This document shows, piece by piece, positions 22,641 to 35,105 of a stretch of DNA of 64,000 nucleotides. Location: NCBI GenBank assembly GCA_024734495.1, contig JALMQS010000225.1, positions 1,139,864 through 1,203,863 of the forward strand, in the 5' to 3' direction. Position 1 is the first letter of the stretch. The number at the start of each line of letters is the position of its first letter. The notes beneath the pieces were generated by a model. That model worked only from the letters and a program-made list of their open reading frames with translations, did not search any database and was not told the DNA's origin. The translations under genes were made by a program, and so were the position numbers. Origin of the DNA: Forficula auricularia (lineage: Eukaryota; Arthropoda; Insecta; Dermaptera; Forficulidae).

Positions 22641-23140
22641 CTGCATGATTATAGACAATTTTATTAAATATTAAATATAAGTGAGGGCCAGATTGTATAG
22701 TAAAGTCAAGTGGATGGCCACATCAGAACACGTCAGCTTATTATTTTCTTAATGGTTTGCGGCTCATATTAGCAAAGTATAAAAATAATTCAAAGGGTTG
22801 CATTTTTAATTATTTTTTTTATTCTGAAAAAGAAACTAATTGGGATTATCACGCATTGACACCTCTTTAAACATTATCTACGTTGTATTTTTATAGTACT
22901 ATATATAGGCAACCACGCATGTCATCATCCCATCGTCTAAGCTTGGGTTCGTTGATAATCAATCTAAGATCTAATCTTATAATTTATTTCTATACCCTCC
23001 AGTAGAAAAAATGTTCAGTTAAAATTAATAACGGAAAAAATTCAACAAATAATTATGTATGTATGACTTTACTGGAAGCAATAGCTAAAAAAAAAAATTA
23101 AAATTAAGAAAAATGTTTTGACAAATGACCTTAATAGTAC

Positions 23141-23250
23141 AAGGTGGGGCATAAAGATCTAGCATATTTTGAAGAGGCATAGAAAATGAAAAAATTCAAC
23201 TAGAAAAAAACTGAATATATTTTTGAAAAGTATATAAAATATTTGGTGTA
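23141..23250 (+). repeat. End fragment of the CAGGGTGGGGC family
   Basis: Starts ACAAGGTGGGGCATAAAGAT and follows the left arm of 8070-8735 for about 110 bp, then diverges. No second end nearby. Confidence 0.6.
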
Positions 23251-23461
23251 AAGTTCGTTTTTGTGCCAAAATGTTTGTATTTCTATCATTTCATTTTGGG
23301 CCCATTATCTTCAAACCTTGAATATTTTCTAAATATTTCGAAATTTGTTATTAATAAACTGTTCCAAATTACAGATTGCTAGCAGACTTGCTTTTGCTCT
23401 GTGGCCGAATCTTCAGTTTCGATTGTGGATATATTGTCAGATGGCACACTTGGATGTTTTA

Positions 23462-23522
23462 TTTATTTATTTATTTATTTTACAAAATACATGGTATATC
23501 AACTACTAAGGTCTACTAGTGC
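23462..23522 (-). mobile_element. 61-bp retroposon 3' end with perfect target duplication
   Basis: The 15-mer CACTTGGATGTTTTA occurs exactly at 23447-23461 and 23523-23537. Between them lies a 61-bp insert whose minus strand ends in (AAAT)n. This is the signature of target-primed reverse transcription by a LINE-type machinery; the insert is a severely 5'-truncated LINE or SINE tail. The intact duplication suggests a recent event. Confidence 0.85.
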
Positions 23523-24139
23523 CACTTGGATGTTTTAATTAGTTGATTCGAGTCCAAAATAAGTTATTACCTACTCTTAAGCAAATTTTTAATCAAATCA
23601 TTAAAAATATCAATCACTTTAAAATTTAAAGCACCTCTTAAATATTGAGCAATATTACTGATCTTATGAATACGTATATATTTAAAGTTTCTAATCTAGA
23701 GCCACTGCCCAAAACGTATTATTGTTGGCTTAGAATTGATTGATAAATTCATTTGATTTGTATTTGTTTTGTAGTGCCAATTTTTGCAATATAATCGTGT
23801 TCCTTATCTCATTTATTACATTCTTGAGATATAATTTACTATCTCGTTATTGATTATTTACTTAATTAGAATATATAATAAATAGTTAAATTTTGTTTAT
23901 TTTATTCTTTGATTTCATTAATACATTTACTAACGAAAACAAATTAATTAGAAAAGAAAATTTTCAATAACAGATACGCATTTAAATTGTATATATCTCA
24001 ATTGACGATCCACAACACTAATTTTAGGGTTCAAACAGATGCCAAAATGTCTCAGACTAAATTTTTTTATTGTTGATTTTCATTATTAAACACAATTTCC
24101 AAAAAGGCTGAAACTTATTAATCTCAGAAGATGGGTAAA

Positions 24140-24240
24140 GTTTTTTTTTTAGGGCCTCCCCTTATAGCCCTCCGATCTTCCCACACATGATGGGTGGCTC
24201 AGGGTGTGGCCTCAGCAGAACGGTATAAAAACCTTTGAAT
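24140..24240. other. Small GC-raised patch with TATAAAAA
   Basis: About 100 bp richer in GC than its flanks, with GGTATAAAAACC near 24220. Unassigned; a promoter-like TATA box is possible but no gene follows. Confidence 0.2.
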
Positions 24241-24719
24241 GCTTTGGGAAATAATATTTAGGCTGAAAATTCAAAATCAAGGTCACTGGGTTGAAAATAA
24301 ATAGAAAATAATAACAATAATTCCGTTCAGTGGGACAAAATAATAAATATAATAATGTAATGATTATATCTTACGCTTTTCAGTAAAGGGTGAATTTCGT
24401 TTTCATTTTTATTACTGTCCATTTTTGTTTTTATTTGGGAAGTTTAAATGCCCATCGACTTTTCAAGGGTTGTTAGAGCCACCTGCTATTTCCCCCTAAG
24501 CTTTTTTGACATATTGTATTTTCCGACTCCGTTGTCCCTCCAAGAAAAACCATCTTCTGGAGCCACACTTATCTATTTAATTTTAATAATGATGATTAAA
24601 TGTTTGATTTTCAAATTATACCTAGTATAAAAGTAGCTTTTACACAGATATTATATAGAAATAATTTAAAATTCTATTATAAAGGAAAAAAATTCAATTT
24701 TTGTAGAAATCTATATCTA

Positions 24720-25060
24720 TAAAGGTAGGTATACTATTGTAAATCTAGTGAGTTTGTTTGTTAGTTTGAACGCTATTCTCAGGAAATACTAATCCGATTT
24801 GAAAAATTATTTTTGCATTAGATAGCCGGTTCATTCAATAAGGTTTTAATCTATATAGATTTTTAACTTCAAATTTGAACTTTTTCTTATAAATATAATA
24901 AATTCAGGATTTTAAAAATCAAATGCGGACTTTTCCATTTCAAATTCAGGATTTAAAAATCATATGCGGACTTTTTCAAATCAAATTCCGAATTTATTAA
25001 TAAACAGACGAAAAAATAGAAAAGCATATACACTTTATGAATCAAACTCGGCGGATTTTA
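24720..25060 (+). repeat. Insect-type interspersed repeat
   Basis: Carries GTGAGTTTGTTTGTTAGTTT, GAACGC and CTCAGGAAATACTAATCCGA, words I recognise from a common insect repeat, plus two direct copies of a unit with ATTCAGGATTT and ATGCGGACTTTT. Boundaries uncertain. Confidence 0.45.
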
Positions 25061-25101
25061 GTACGATTGGCGGGTACGCTCACTTACATAGTTTGTTTAG
25101 C

Positions 25102-25249
25102 ACCGACTTCAAAATGTGATTTCATGTAAATATTTTATCGTTTAGTTGTAACTAAATTAGATAATTATTTTATACCTTTTAGTGCATTTTATTTTATTTC
25201 TAAGTTCTTATTATTTTATTTGTTGCATTTAATTTTTTTGAAGTCGGTT
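25102..25249. mobile_element. 148-bp element with ACCGACTTCAAAA ends
   Basis: ACCGACTTCAAAA at 25102-25114 is inverted at 25237-25249. The same word ends the repeats at 25545-25733, 35807-36030 and 41513-41530, so this may be a short derivative of that family. Confidence 0.4.
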
Positions 25250-25544
25250 TTATTTTTTTTTTATAAAAATTATTTTTCTTTTTTTCTTTTTAATAATGTT
25301 ATTAATAGTAACTTAATAAAATGCTTTGCATGAATCTCGTAAGAGAAAGAATCGGGCGATTGAATCAGAAAATGATAATAAAATTAAATTCATAAATATG
25401 GAAAATTCTCTAGAAACGTTCGCGGGTTTTAAATGAACATTTTAAGATTGATTTTTTATAAAAGATTTTATTTATTATAATTTCGATTATTTGCTCATAA
25501 GAATTGGAAATTTATGTTAATTCGTCATTGATCATATCATCAGA

Positions 25545-25733
25545 ACTTGACCAAATTAATATGGCACCACCCCTAAGGTATACTTTTTCCAATATAAAAA
25601 GAATCATCTAAATCGGCTCATAAACAAAGAAATAATCAAAATCTGTTCACAATTGGCGGAGATATCAGCTAACATAGACAAAAAAAAATTCAGTCGAATT
25701 GAGAACCTCCTCCTTTTTTGAAGTCGGTTAAAA
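25545..25733 (-). repeat. Interspersed repeat with ACCGACTTC...AGGAGGAGG end
   Basis: On the minus strand begins AACCGACTTCAAAAAAGGAG and continues through TTGTGAACAGATTTTGATTA. Homologous start at 35807. I recognise the motif as widespread in insects but cannot assign its class. Confidence 0.5.
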
Positions 25734-25739
25734 ATGAAA

Positions 25740-26690
25740 CAAATAAGTTTGCAAAGTGTACAAATATAAGAATCACAGTTTTCATAAATTGTTATTATTT
25801 TCCTGGTGAAGTGTTTAAAAGGATAGGCTATTAAAATTTCGAAAATTTTTTTATTTTTAAAGATAAAGAAAATGATTAATTGTAAGACTTAAGGAGATAT
25901 CGTGTAGGTGGGTTAAAAAGAATTGCTTCGCGGTCCACCTTGATAATTTATTACCATTTTATAGAGAGTGAGAGAGAGGGTCCTAATCCATTTGGTTCGG
26001 ATTACATCTCAGCTATTCCCCAATTCATAATGTGGAAAGATTAAATAAAGAAATACGGAGATTGAACTTTCCCACACAGTTATAATAATTTATCATTGAA
26101 AATATTTGCTTTACTAATTAATTTGAATAAATTAAACAAATTTCGACTCAATCAAGTTATTGGAAAGTAGACAAATTGGAGACAGGCTCTGCTCGTTTTG
26201 ATCTTTTAAATAGAAATCGTTTTTGAATTAAATTAATTAGTACAGAGGAATATTATTTACATAAAATTTCGAAATTTATTATTTAATGAAACAAAATGTT
26301 CAAATAATTTTCTAGAATTAAAATAAAATTACAAAACGAGCTTGCTTATGAATTGTAAAACATTTTCAAATGAAATTTACGACTTGTTCCTAATCATGTC
26401 AAAAATATAATTTATATTTATGAATACCATCATGGCCTTCTCTGAAATTATTATTAATATAATACGTATAATATACCTCTATACTCACATTGTATTTTAA
26501 TGTTTCAAAGACCATGTTGTTTGCGAACACCGGTTCCTCTTTAATCCTCCAAGTTAATAAACATGTGGCAGAACTTATAGTAATCCTGTTGACTTATTAC
26601 AGCCGAGTCAACTCGTTTTTCTTGCAGCCATCCCGTAGGCGAGGCTGAAACAAAGTTAGTGGTCGGTAGAAACTCAAGGGTGATAAATAA
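25740..26690. other. AT-rich intergenic DNA
   Basis: No gene, SINE head or TIR pair recognised. Confidence 0.45.
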
Positions 26691-26696
26691 ATATAT

Positions 26697-27497
26697 ACAT
26701 TAAAATGGTCCTTATTTTGGGGTTTTTCGAATTTGTATGCTTCCAGAGACTCATATGGTTCGAAACGAATAAAAAAATATCTCCCAAGTTTCAACTCTTT
26801 AACCTGTACCTCACAGCAATGCAAGTTTCCTATCTAAATAACAAGGTTTTTTTAACATTGAACGATCAATTTTTGATTCCGGCCAAAGGAATGGTTCGAA
26901 AAATTTGAAACTATGTAAACTTTATCTTTATAATAGTAGCTACCCTTGAGAATTTTTACAGATTTTTAGCTATTATAATGTGGAGGTCCGGGGTTCGATC
27001 CTAGCTGGCAAATAAAAATTTCTACCGACTGAAAACTCGTCTCCCTCACTAACCCTACTAACACTCTACTTATGTGCTGTCTAAATGGGCTTTGTTCCCG
27101 GTGACATTTAATAAATAAATTAAAAAAAAAATCTATTATAATTTTGGAATCTATAACTTACTAACGCTAAGATATAGAAGTAATTTATCTAGCTGGAACT
27201 ACAAAATTATAATAGCTAGAGATCTGTAAAAATTCTAAAGGATAGCTACTATTATTAGGTTATAGTTTACTGAGTTTCAAATTTTTTGAACCATTTCTTT
27301 GGCCGGAATAAAAAAATTGATCGTTCAATGGCAAAAACCCCATGTTGTATAGATGGGAAACTTGCATCGCTTTGGAGCAAAAATAAGATAGACTTGAAAC
27401 TTGGGGGATATTTTTTTTATTTATTTCTAACCATATGAGTCTCTGGGGGCATAAAAATTCGAAAATACCCAAAATAAAAGCCACCCTAATATACATT
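26697..27497. mobile_element. Long foldback element with a SINE in its loop
   Basis: Left arm 26697-26975 and right arm about 27190-27497 are inverted copies that align nearly end to end (for example GAACGATCAATTTTTGATTC left, inverse at about 27304-27325). Frames of 67 and 78 codons in the two arms translate alike only because the arms are copies; both are low-complexity and lack a domain. A SINE (26980-27132) has landed in the loop. Confidence 0.7.
26980..27132 (+). mobile_element. tRNA-derived SINE, family D, 5' truncated
   Basis: Begins with a B box (GGGGTTCGATCCTA, 26990-27003); the A-box half is missing. It ends with AATAAATAAATT and an A10 tail. CTATTATAAT is duplicated exactly at 26970-26979 and 27133-27142, which defines both ends. 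Confidence 0.85.
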
Positions 27498-28189
27498 GTT
27501 CAATTTTGCCTTTAATTAAGAAACACTACAAACTTATGTGCTGTACTAACCGTCGTGTTTTTAGTGAGGATAGAACATCATGACGATTTATTTTAATGGA
27601 ATTTAAGGTACACAGCGAAAAGTAGAATGGTTATAATAAGTTAACAGCACAAAGTGTCTACTATCCAAGGACTAACCAGCTCTATATATTGCTTAAACTC
27701 TTAGATCTATTACGATCAGATGCTTTCAACATGCTAATTCCGTTGTCTAATAAATAAATATAAATAGTTCGTTTCGACAACCATTATTTCTGTCATTGAC
27801 ACTGTGCCTGAAAATTATGCTATTGATATAGGTGAAAGCAAATTTATTTATTTAGTGATTGTTTAATTTATTTATTATTCAAACGAATTTTTAATACTAT
27901 TTAGAAAAGAGAAAATTACTAAAAAAGCAAACCAATAACAATAATAAACTAATATAACTAATCCAATTACTAAATTAAATTATATTAAATTACTAGTGTT
28001 AGTCCGCTTAAAGAATAATTACAATGGACTTTAGAAACCTGTTTCTACGAATAGGTAATTTATTTTATTTTATAGCTATAACTATTCACTTATTATCTCT
28101 TTAAAAATAATTTAATTAATGTTTTTCGCGTGAACACTTTGTCTTTTATATATATATACAGAAAATAATCAACTGTATACTACTAGTGG
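27498..28189. other. AT-rich intergenic DNA
   Basis: No gene or repeat boundary recognised. Confidence 0.4.
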
Positions 28190-28320
28190 GTGCTCGTACT
28201 TGGGAACGATCGCAGAATAAATCGATCGAAACCTCGTAATTTTGTTGTTTTATTATATTTAATTAAGTATGATTTTAATAAAATTTCAACTCTTAATTAA
28301 ATTAATCACAAAAATAAAAG
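28190..28320 (+). repeat. Hammerhead-family repeat (U3/A8 type)
   Basis: TTGGGAA (A6 mutated) at 28200-28206, stem II GATCG/CGATC, GAAACCTC, then the shared A/T tail ending near ATTAAATTAA. The core is damaged, so no activity expected. Confidence 0.5.
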
Positions 28321-28375
28321 CTTCAACAGCTTCATTTAACCTTTTTTAAACTTTTTTAATCATCATTCTTAATTC

Positions 28376-28860
28376 CGATTTTCGATTCCCATTAGATATT
28401 AAACAGCAATATTTGGAATCAAAATATTTCATTGACGTAATAGAAAACAGATTCCTCTTTGATTTTCAAATTACCATTTGTTTTTAGCTCAATTAGAACT
28501 CGAGTTATAACTAAAAAACTAAAACCAAGTGATTATAAAGTAAAATAAACATCGATAAAAACATATGGTTTTAGATTTTTAGTTATAACTCGAGTTCTAA
28601 TTGAGCTAAAAACAAGTGGTAATTTGAAAATTAAAGAGGAAGCTTTTTATAATAGGTCAACAGAATATTTTGATTTCAAATATTGCTTTTTAATATCTAA
28701 TGGGACCGGAAAATAGGTCAAAATGGTCTTTTTCGTCGTTTTGACCGATAATATCTCAAAATTCTGACCTGTTGCAAAAAATCGGAAAATTGGATGATAA
28801 TCAGCATATAAAACTATACTGGATTCCATTGTTAGGTTTACGCATACAAATTTTTGTTTA
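28376..28860. mobile_element. Foldback element related to 11298-12793
   Basis: A palindromic core (about 28440-28640) built on AATTAGAACTCGAGTTATAA and its inverse, then a right part that aligns with 12600-12793. The outer left end is missing. A 60-codon minus frame is incidental. Confidence 0.55.
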
Positions 28861-30140
28861 ATTTTTCTTCAGCGGTGATAATCATCCCTTGACGGTAGGG
28901 AAATATTTTGTCCAAAATCGACAATCCTTTGTACCCCTTTACTTGAAAGTTGGGGTGGGTTTTACTTTTTTCTTTCTCAAAAACTATCCCTACTATTTTT
29001 TTAAAAAATCACTGTCTATAAGCGTAACAAATCTGTACCTCAAATTTTATTATGTATATTTTTAATATTTATTTAAATACAGTAAGTCTATTAATTTGAA
29101 ATGTCAGTATTAATAGGATAATTTCAAAGAGATGAATTTGTAACTGAAGGTCGAGTGATGCACACATCAGGTTATTTTTTTACGTTTTAAACTCTAGGAG
29201 AAAGTAAATAATAACCGAGTCATTTTTTTCTCAGATATTTTAGGTACCTAATTAAGCAACGACTGCTTGAGATATATTATATTTGGTTCAAATTTTAAGA
29301 TAAACTAGTAGGAAAGTGTTTTTTTACGAAATCGTTCAAGGTTAGATGACCCCTTATTTATTATAGAATTGGATGTTTATATTTTACCTATGGCATATGA
29401 TAATAGAAACATGTTGACTAATTCTGACGAAAATGAAATTGAAAAACATCCAGACCTTCGCTTGTCTGTTTTGGATGTCTGAAATAAATAAATAAATAAA
29501 TGTCTTTTTATTCATTTAAATAACCTTTCACGATTTTATTAGAATAATGATACATTTGCAATGTTGTCATAGATCTATATGACAACATAATATTTAATCT
29601 AAAACAGAAATCATCTTAAGAAAATGTTTTTATATTGATTGCTAAATTATTATTAAGACTTTAAAAAGTATTTATTCACTTATTCGACAGTTCATTAAAA
29701 AAAACCTACTCCATTCAGAAAATATTTAAATTTTTTTTATCTTCTTCAAAACTTAAGAAGTAAGAGTAGAAGAGAAGATAATGATTTAGGTTGAAACCCC
29801 TTCTAACAAATTAAATTTAAAAATGGAGAATGACTTGCGCCTTTTGTTTGTCATACTGTTAACTGATCTGCTAATATAGTTGTCTATACAGCAGGGGCTC
29901 CCAGGTATACAAGATGTAGCTATTATATGACAGTGCTGATGGTGCTAATGGCAAACAGTGAGCGTATCGGGACAGGTTTGAACATGTTTGTTTTTGTGAT
30001 TCCCCCACTCTCTGCTCGCTAGACAAGCCTCAAGAAATATCTAAAAAACGGCTGAAGCTATTTATTTTTCGCCCTATTAGTTCTTTTTGTAAAACTACTA
30101 AAGTTATGAATCATTTATATGATAATGGTTGGGAAAAGTA
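28861..30140. other. AT-rich DNA with possible retroposon and hAT ends
   Basis: (AAAT)n at about 29480-29500 may be a retroposon tail. CAGGGGCTCCCAGG near 29892 looks like a hAT terminus but I found no partner. No gene. Confidence 0.35.
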
Positions 30141-30148
30141 AAATAGAG

Positions 30149-30461
30149 CGATGGTTCTTAACATTTTTAAGCCGCGACCTAAATTTGAGAAATATGTTCA
30201 TGTCACGACCCCCATTTTTTTTCATTACCTTTTTTAAATCATAATTACATTCTCATTCATACTCATACATACATACTCATCAATAAAGAGTACGTGTTTT
30301 AAATATTTTTACTTTCAATAGTATATTGAGTAAATTAATATATATTTTTAAAGTAATTGAAAATAAATATAATAAAATATTTGGTAAACGAATCTACGCG
30401 ACCCAAAAAATATGCTTAGCTGTCCAATTTTGGGTCGCGACCCATAGGTTAAAAACCACAG
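30149..30461. mobile_element. hAT MITE with perfect 8-bp target duplication
   Basis: AAATAGAG is duplicated exactly at 30141-30148 and 30462-30469. Between them a 313-bp element has ends CGATGGTTCTTAAC and GTTAAAAACCACAG, inverted and with GGTCGCGACC-type words just inside. This fits the hAT superfamily. No coding capacity. Confidence 0.88.
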
Positions 30462-30479
30462 AAATAGAGGATAGAGTTC

Positions 30480-32300
30480 ACCTTTGAAAATAACTAACTA
30501 CTACCCGCTCTAAATTTTACTAGAAAAATTTGGTATCACATTTTTGAAAACATAATAATAATAATAATAGTTCAGTTGCATTTAGTAGTGAATTTGTAAT
30601 CTCTTATTGTTTTCGAAATTTAATTCCAGGTTGACTACAAGATGACAAGTTCCTCTTGAGTAACCCTCGTAAAACAGGGCGCTTTATTAACGCGATTTCA
30701 ATAAAACGGGGTTTACAAATTGTGGTTGATTAATACCAAGATAACAAACAAGTTCCCCTCATATAATGCCAAATCTAGAAATTATTTATGGATAATTGAA
30801 ATGTTTCGATTTACTATGAGGGAATTTTGTGAATGTAACCTCCATTATAAGTAAAAATATTTTTTCCTTTTTTTCTCTTTTCCTACTATAATTTCTTAGT
30901 GCCTGAAGAACCGAGCGATGCACGGTAACTTTTTGCCTCCAAATAGCTTAATAACTCATGACACTTGATAAGTACACCAATTTAAAAAAAACGTTAGTGC
31001 GGTTTTTGAGAAAATCAAAAAAACGCAATTCTTTCATGTAAATGTCCACTTACGGTGTTCCGATTTCAAACAAAAACTTGCTGTACCCCTTCTAGCCTAT
31101 ATCGAGCCTTAGTTTCGAATTTTGTATCTCTCAGATTTATGGCTGCTAAACGCAGGGGGGTACATTCTTACGTAGATAAACATCAACTTCGGGTACTTCT
31201 ATTTTAGACAAAATCTTGTCGTACTTCTTGTAGCCTCTAGATAGTCTCTAGCTAGTTCCAAATTTCAAGGCTCTGCGATTTACCGAAGACGAGATATGAA
31301 CGATTAAAATATTTATTTTGTGACATGACTAATTTACTCCCCCTTCCTTTATTTCAATCGGATTAAAATTTATACACGACTAACAACTCATGAGACTTGA
31401 TAAGTACACAATTTTTTAGCGAAATCGTTAGAGCCGTTTTCGAGAACCCGATTCTATATATATACAAGAATTGCTCATTTAAAAATATAAGATATAAGAT
31501 ATAGTTTTGGAAACATTAATTTTGTTACTTTTAATGTTTTAGTAATATAAAGATATTAAAAAATTCAAAATAAGTTATTAGGACCGTTCCAAGAGTTTGC
31601 TAGTCCTCTTCTAAAAGAAAATTCCTGACTTTCATCATCTATTTAATCTTGTGAAAGAGATTAAAATTCAACTAAATTTGTATTAATATAAATGAATATA
31701 TCTGTATATCTATTTCATTAAAAATGGCGATAATTTATAAAATGAGTATTCCACTTTTGCAAAATTAAATAATAAATTTTATGTCCGTTTCCAAACAATA
31801 AATAATCGTTTTTGATTAGAATCTATTGTCCCAATATGAACATTGAATCCATTTAATGGGAAATTCTAATTTCATATTATCTACTATCCAATTATCTATA
31901 ATAATTTATGATTCTACCATTAAATAATATAATATATTTGCGAATTTAATTTAATTCACACGAAATGAGTTTTGATCCTCGCTATTCCATGTACATACTG
32001 ATTCCAATTCTACATATTTCAATCATTTTTTCAAATATAAATGTTTTGAATTCATATATCTAAATGGATAATTATTTTGATTTAAACATAACTAATTGCA
32101 TTATATCATTCATCATAGAATTATTTTCATATTTATTTTACTTATTTACAAACTATTACATATTAAAAATTTTCTCGTATCGCAATTTAACTATACTATT
32201 CGAAGAATGAAAGCATATTGTAATTCGTAGACAAAATATTTCAGTCTTCTCAGTTATTCTGTGGGCATTTTTTTTAGGAAATATATATATATAATGACAT
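30480..32300. other. AT-rich DNA with decayed interspersed-repeat text
   Basis: Around 30950-31440 two direct copies of CTCATGACACTTGATAAGTA-like text and phrases such as TTTTTGAGAAAATC recur, suggesting an old duplicated repeat. No frame of note. Confidence 0.4.
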
Positions 32301-32982
32301 GGATATCTGCTAAGGTTTTTTTTGACATTCGAACCCTAAAGAGGGGAAATATAGGTACAGTTCAGTGACAGGCTGACAGACACAGCACAGACCAAGCCGC
32401 TGGACCTAAAGAGCTGAAATTTTGATGGTACTCGTACATTCCTATAATTTCATGGATACTCGCTAAGTTTTTTTTTTGAAATTCGAACTCTAAAAGGGGA
32501 AAGGGCCCAAAATGTGTTTTCGGAGTTTTTCAAGATCTCTTAAACCAGAAAAGATATCGGTATGGTTTTAGGTTACAATTGTGGGGTATTAAAATACAAA
32601 AAACATGTTTGACAATTTACCTTTATTTGCGTCTGAAAAGGAAGATATTATAGTCATTTTGGAGTAAATTTTTAAAATTTTTAAAATGATCTATCTCCTA
32701 GGTTTTTTAAGATTGAGCAATCAATTTTGGTACTTAGGTCTATTTTTGAAAAATCACGGGGAGAATTTTTTCATTTTTTTCAAAATTTGACCCCTGAACC
32801 TGAATGGGGGATTTTTAATTTTTGGATCTTAAACACAAAGGCCTCCTGTCTTCTATGTTTAGGGGGATAGGGTTGATGGGGAGTGATCGGAGGTGGAGAA
32901 GGAAAAGGGCTCGGGGCGGGGGTCCAGGGGGCGAAGCTGCTTGGCTAGCAAGAGGCCCACCGAAGGCGGGCTTCGTAGTTAG
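32301..32982 (+). mobile_element. Helitron-like nonautonomous element, 3' part
   Basis: Carries GACAGGCTGACAGACACAGC and the phrase CTAAAGAGCTGAAATTTTGA, which I recognise from insect Helitron-type repeats. The 3' end is GC-rich with a hairpin GCCC...GGGC (32955-32971) about ten bases before TTAG and T. The same 3' end, in reverse, is at 14843. The 66-codon frame at 32822 is an accident of the GC-rich tail. The 5' end is not defined. Confidence 0.45.
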
Positions 32983-33007
32983 TAGAATTATATATAGAGG
33001 ATATATA

Positions 33008-33242
33008 CCCGTATGGAAATAAATAGATTTTCGAAATATGTTTTTTATATATTTTTTGAAAATATATTAAAAATATAAAATTTTTGCGTAAAATTTATAT
33101 ACAATTTTTACTAGAGCGACATAAAAATAATTTTATTTTAAGAATATATAGAAAACATAAACTTTATCAATTTTATATTTTTAATATATTTTCAAAAATA
33201 TATAAAATACATATTTCGAAAATCTATTTATTTCTATACGGG
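33008..33242. mobile_element. 235-bp mariner-type MITE
   Basis: Ends CCCGTATGGAAATAAATAGA and its inverse (one mismatch over 20), flanked by TA on both sides. Arms of about 75 bp pair almost perfectly. TA duplication and long arms fit Tc1/mariner-derived MITEs. Confidence 0.8.
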
Positions 33243-34589
33243 TAGAATGAACGAATGAATAATAAATTATCAGTACCTGGTCAATTCAGGTTTTTTAATT
33301 TTATCCAGTAGGTACTACTAATAATAATTTAGATTAAATGTGAATGTTTCTTTTTGTTCAAGTGGAAGTTTCGAAAAAGACTCGTCAAGCGAGTGAAACT
33401 TTTCTCTAAATTCTCTAAACAACGATTTTGGAGGCTGCCGGTTTTTCTCTTCTTAGTGAAGAGCCAGCCACTCGACCGACAATCAAAACCACTTTAGAGA
33501 AAATAACTACTTTAATATCTATGATTTATTTTTAGTTTTACCTTATATAATATTATATCTATTTCATAAGCGACTGAGTCTATATATTCAAGATCTCTCG
33601 TATAAATATCGAGATAATTTCTTAGGATATTATTTGTCAATCGAAAGTATTCATTTCTTGCTTTAAACTTTTTATTATTATTTATATATTATATATACAT
33701 ATACATACTAAACGCAAAGTAAAACTATTTGAAAATTTCATAATATTTTAATGATTTTTATTCTAAATATGCGCTTTTCCATTTAATACCTCTTCAATAA
33801 TTATAGACTTTTATCAGTTTTTAAATTTTATATTTTTTTTAATGATGCACAATCAAAAAAAAAAAAATCAAAATTGCCTTTTAAATGCAGAAAGAAAAAT
33901 AAATTAAAAGGATTGAGAAAATTTTAATTTGTGCTTTTAAATTAGAAATTACTTCACGATATTTGAAGAAACTATAAAATCCAGATAGGATTTACTAGGA
34001 AGAAAGTTTCTACGACCTACTGAACCTTTAATAGTCAATAAAAGATAATTTTATAAGTATTTTAATATAATAGGTATAACGTGAAGTAATGAAATTAAGG
34101 TTTTGATGAGGGCTCAAAAAAAGATGATACGTCGTCATTAATCAAATTAATTTTATTTTAATTAGCCAAAAAATACCTAGGAATTGTGAACTTTTTACTT
34201 TGTTATACGCAGTGGGTATTTTACTTTTTTCTCTAGAAATATCTCAAAAACAATGAAAAATATTTAATTGAAAAAGGATACAGTCAAAACCTTAAGCCTT
34301 AATTTTACCAAGAAGAATTTATCTACTGTCTTTGCTATTTTTGAAATGCCCATATTTCTTTTGGCGTATTTCTGATATGAGGGCATTCACTACTCGGTAC
34401 GATCTGCGAACGAAGTGATATCTACGACAGCCCACATTGGGGGGTTAAGACGCAAAGTGGGTCATTGATTTTTTCGGAAGATGGGTTATATATTATATAT
34501 GGATTATATGCTAAAAATAAAAACGGTCAAGTTAATTATTTCAACAAAAGATAATAAAAACTCTTTCTAATAAGATTGAAGTATTATAG
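33243..34589. other. AT-rich intergenic DNA
   Basis: No gene or clear repeat boundary recognised. Confidence 0.4.
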
Positions 34590-34870
34590 TTTTTGGAGAC
34601 GGACTGATAAGTAAATTGAGTGGATATTGATGAGGCAATTCAAAATTCAAAAAAGAGAAATAATTTAAATTTTAAATTATATTTTTTATTGAAAAACCTA
34701 CGTTTCGGAGGTTTATTTTTTCTTTCTTCAGTCTTTTGATTTGCTTCACTGACCTTTCAAAACTCTGAAGTTGGTTTCGAATAAATAATATAGCTTAAAA
34801 TTTAAATTAGATAATTATCTCTCTTTTTTGAATTTTGGACTGCCTCATCAATATCCACTCAACCCCTTCT
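34590..34870. repeat. Worn head-to-head hammerhead repeat
   Basis: Copy of 21315-21715: GAGTGGATATTGATGAGGCA on the left, its inverse on the right. On the minus strand CTGAAGA (34731-34725) and GAAACGTA remain but stem II is gone. Confidence 0.6.
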
Positions 34871-35105
34871 AATTATTTAGAAGTGAATAAAATATAAGAT
34901 ACACGGTTAGAGGGGGTTACTTTTCATGAAACTGGAGGGGTGGTCATGAAGCTAGGGGAGATAGTTATCCTTGGCTACGATAACTTAGAAACGAAAAGTG
35001 ATAGAAAGTTCATTCAGCTCCTAAAATTATTGTATTTTCAAAATAAGAAACTGATTAGATTTTTGACTTCCTAGCTTTAGAATTTTCAGATAAATAAATA
35101 CCAAA

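Noticed and set aside
26705..27496. Two similar 67- and 78-codon frames as a duplicated gene
   Set aside because: They are similar because they lie in the inverted arms of one foldback element; both are low complexity.
32822..33022. 66-codon frame as a gene
   Set aside because: It is the GC-rich 3' tail of a Helitron-like repeat running into a mariner MITE.
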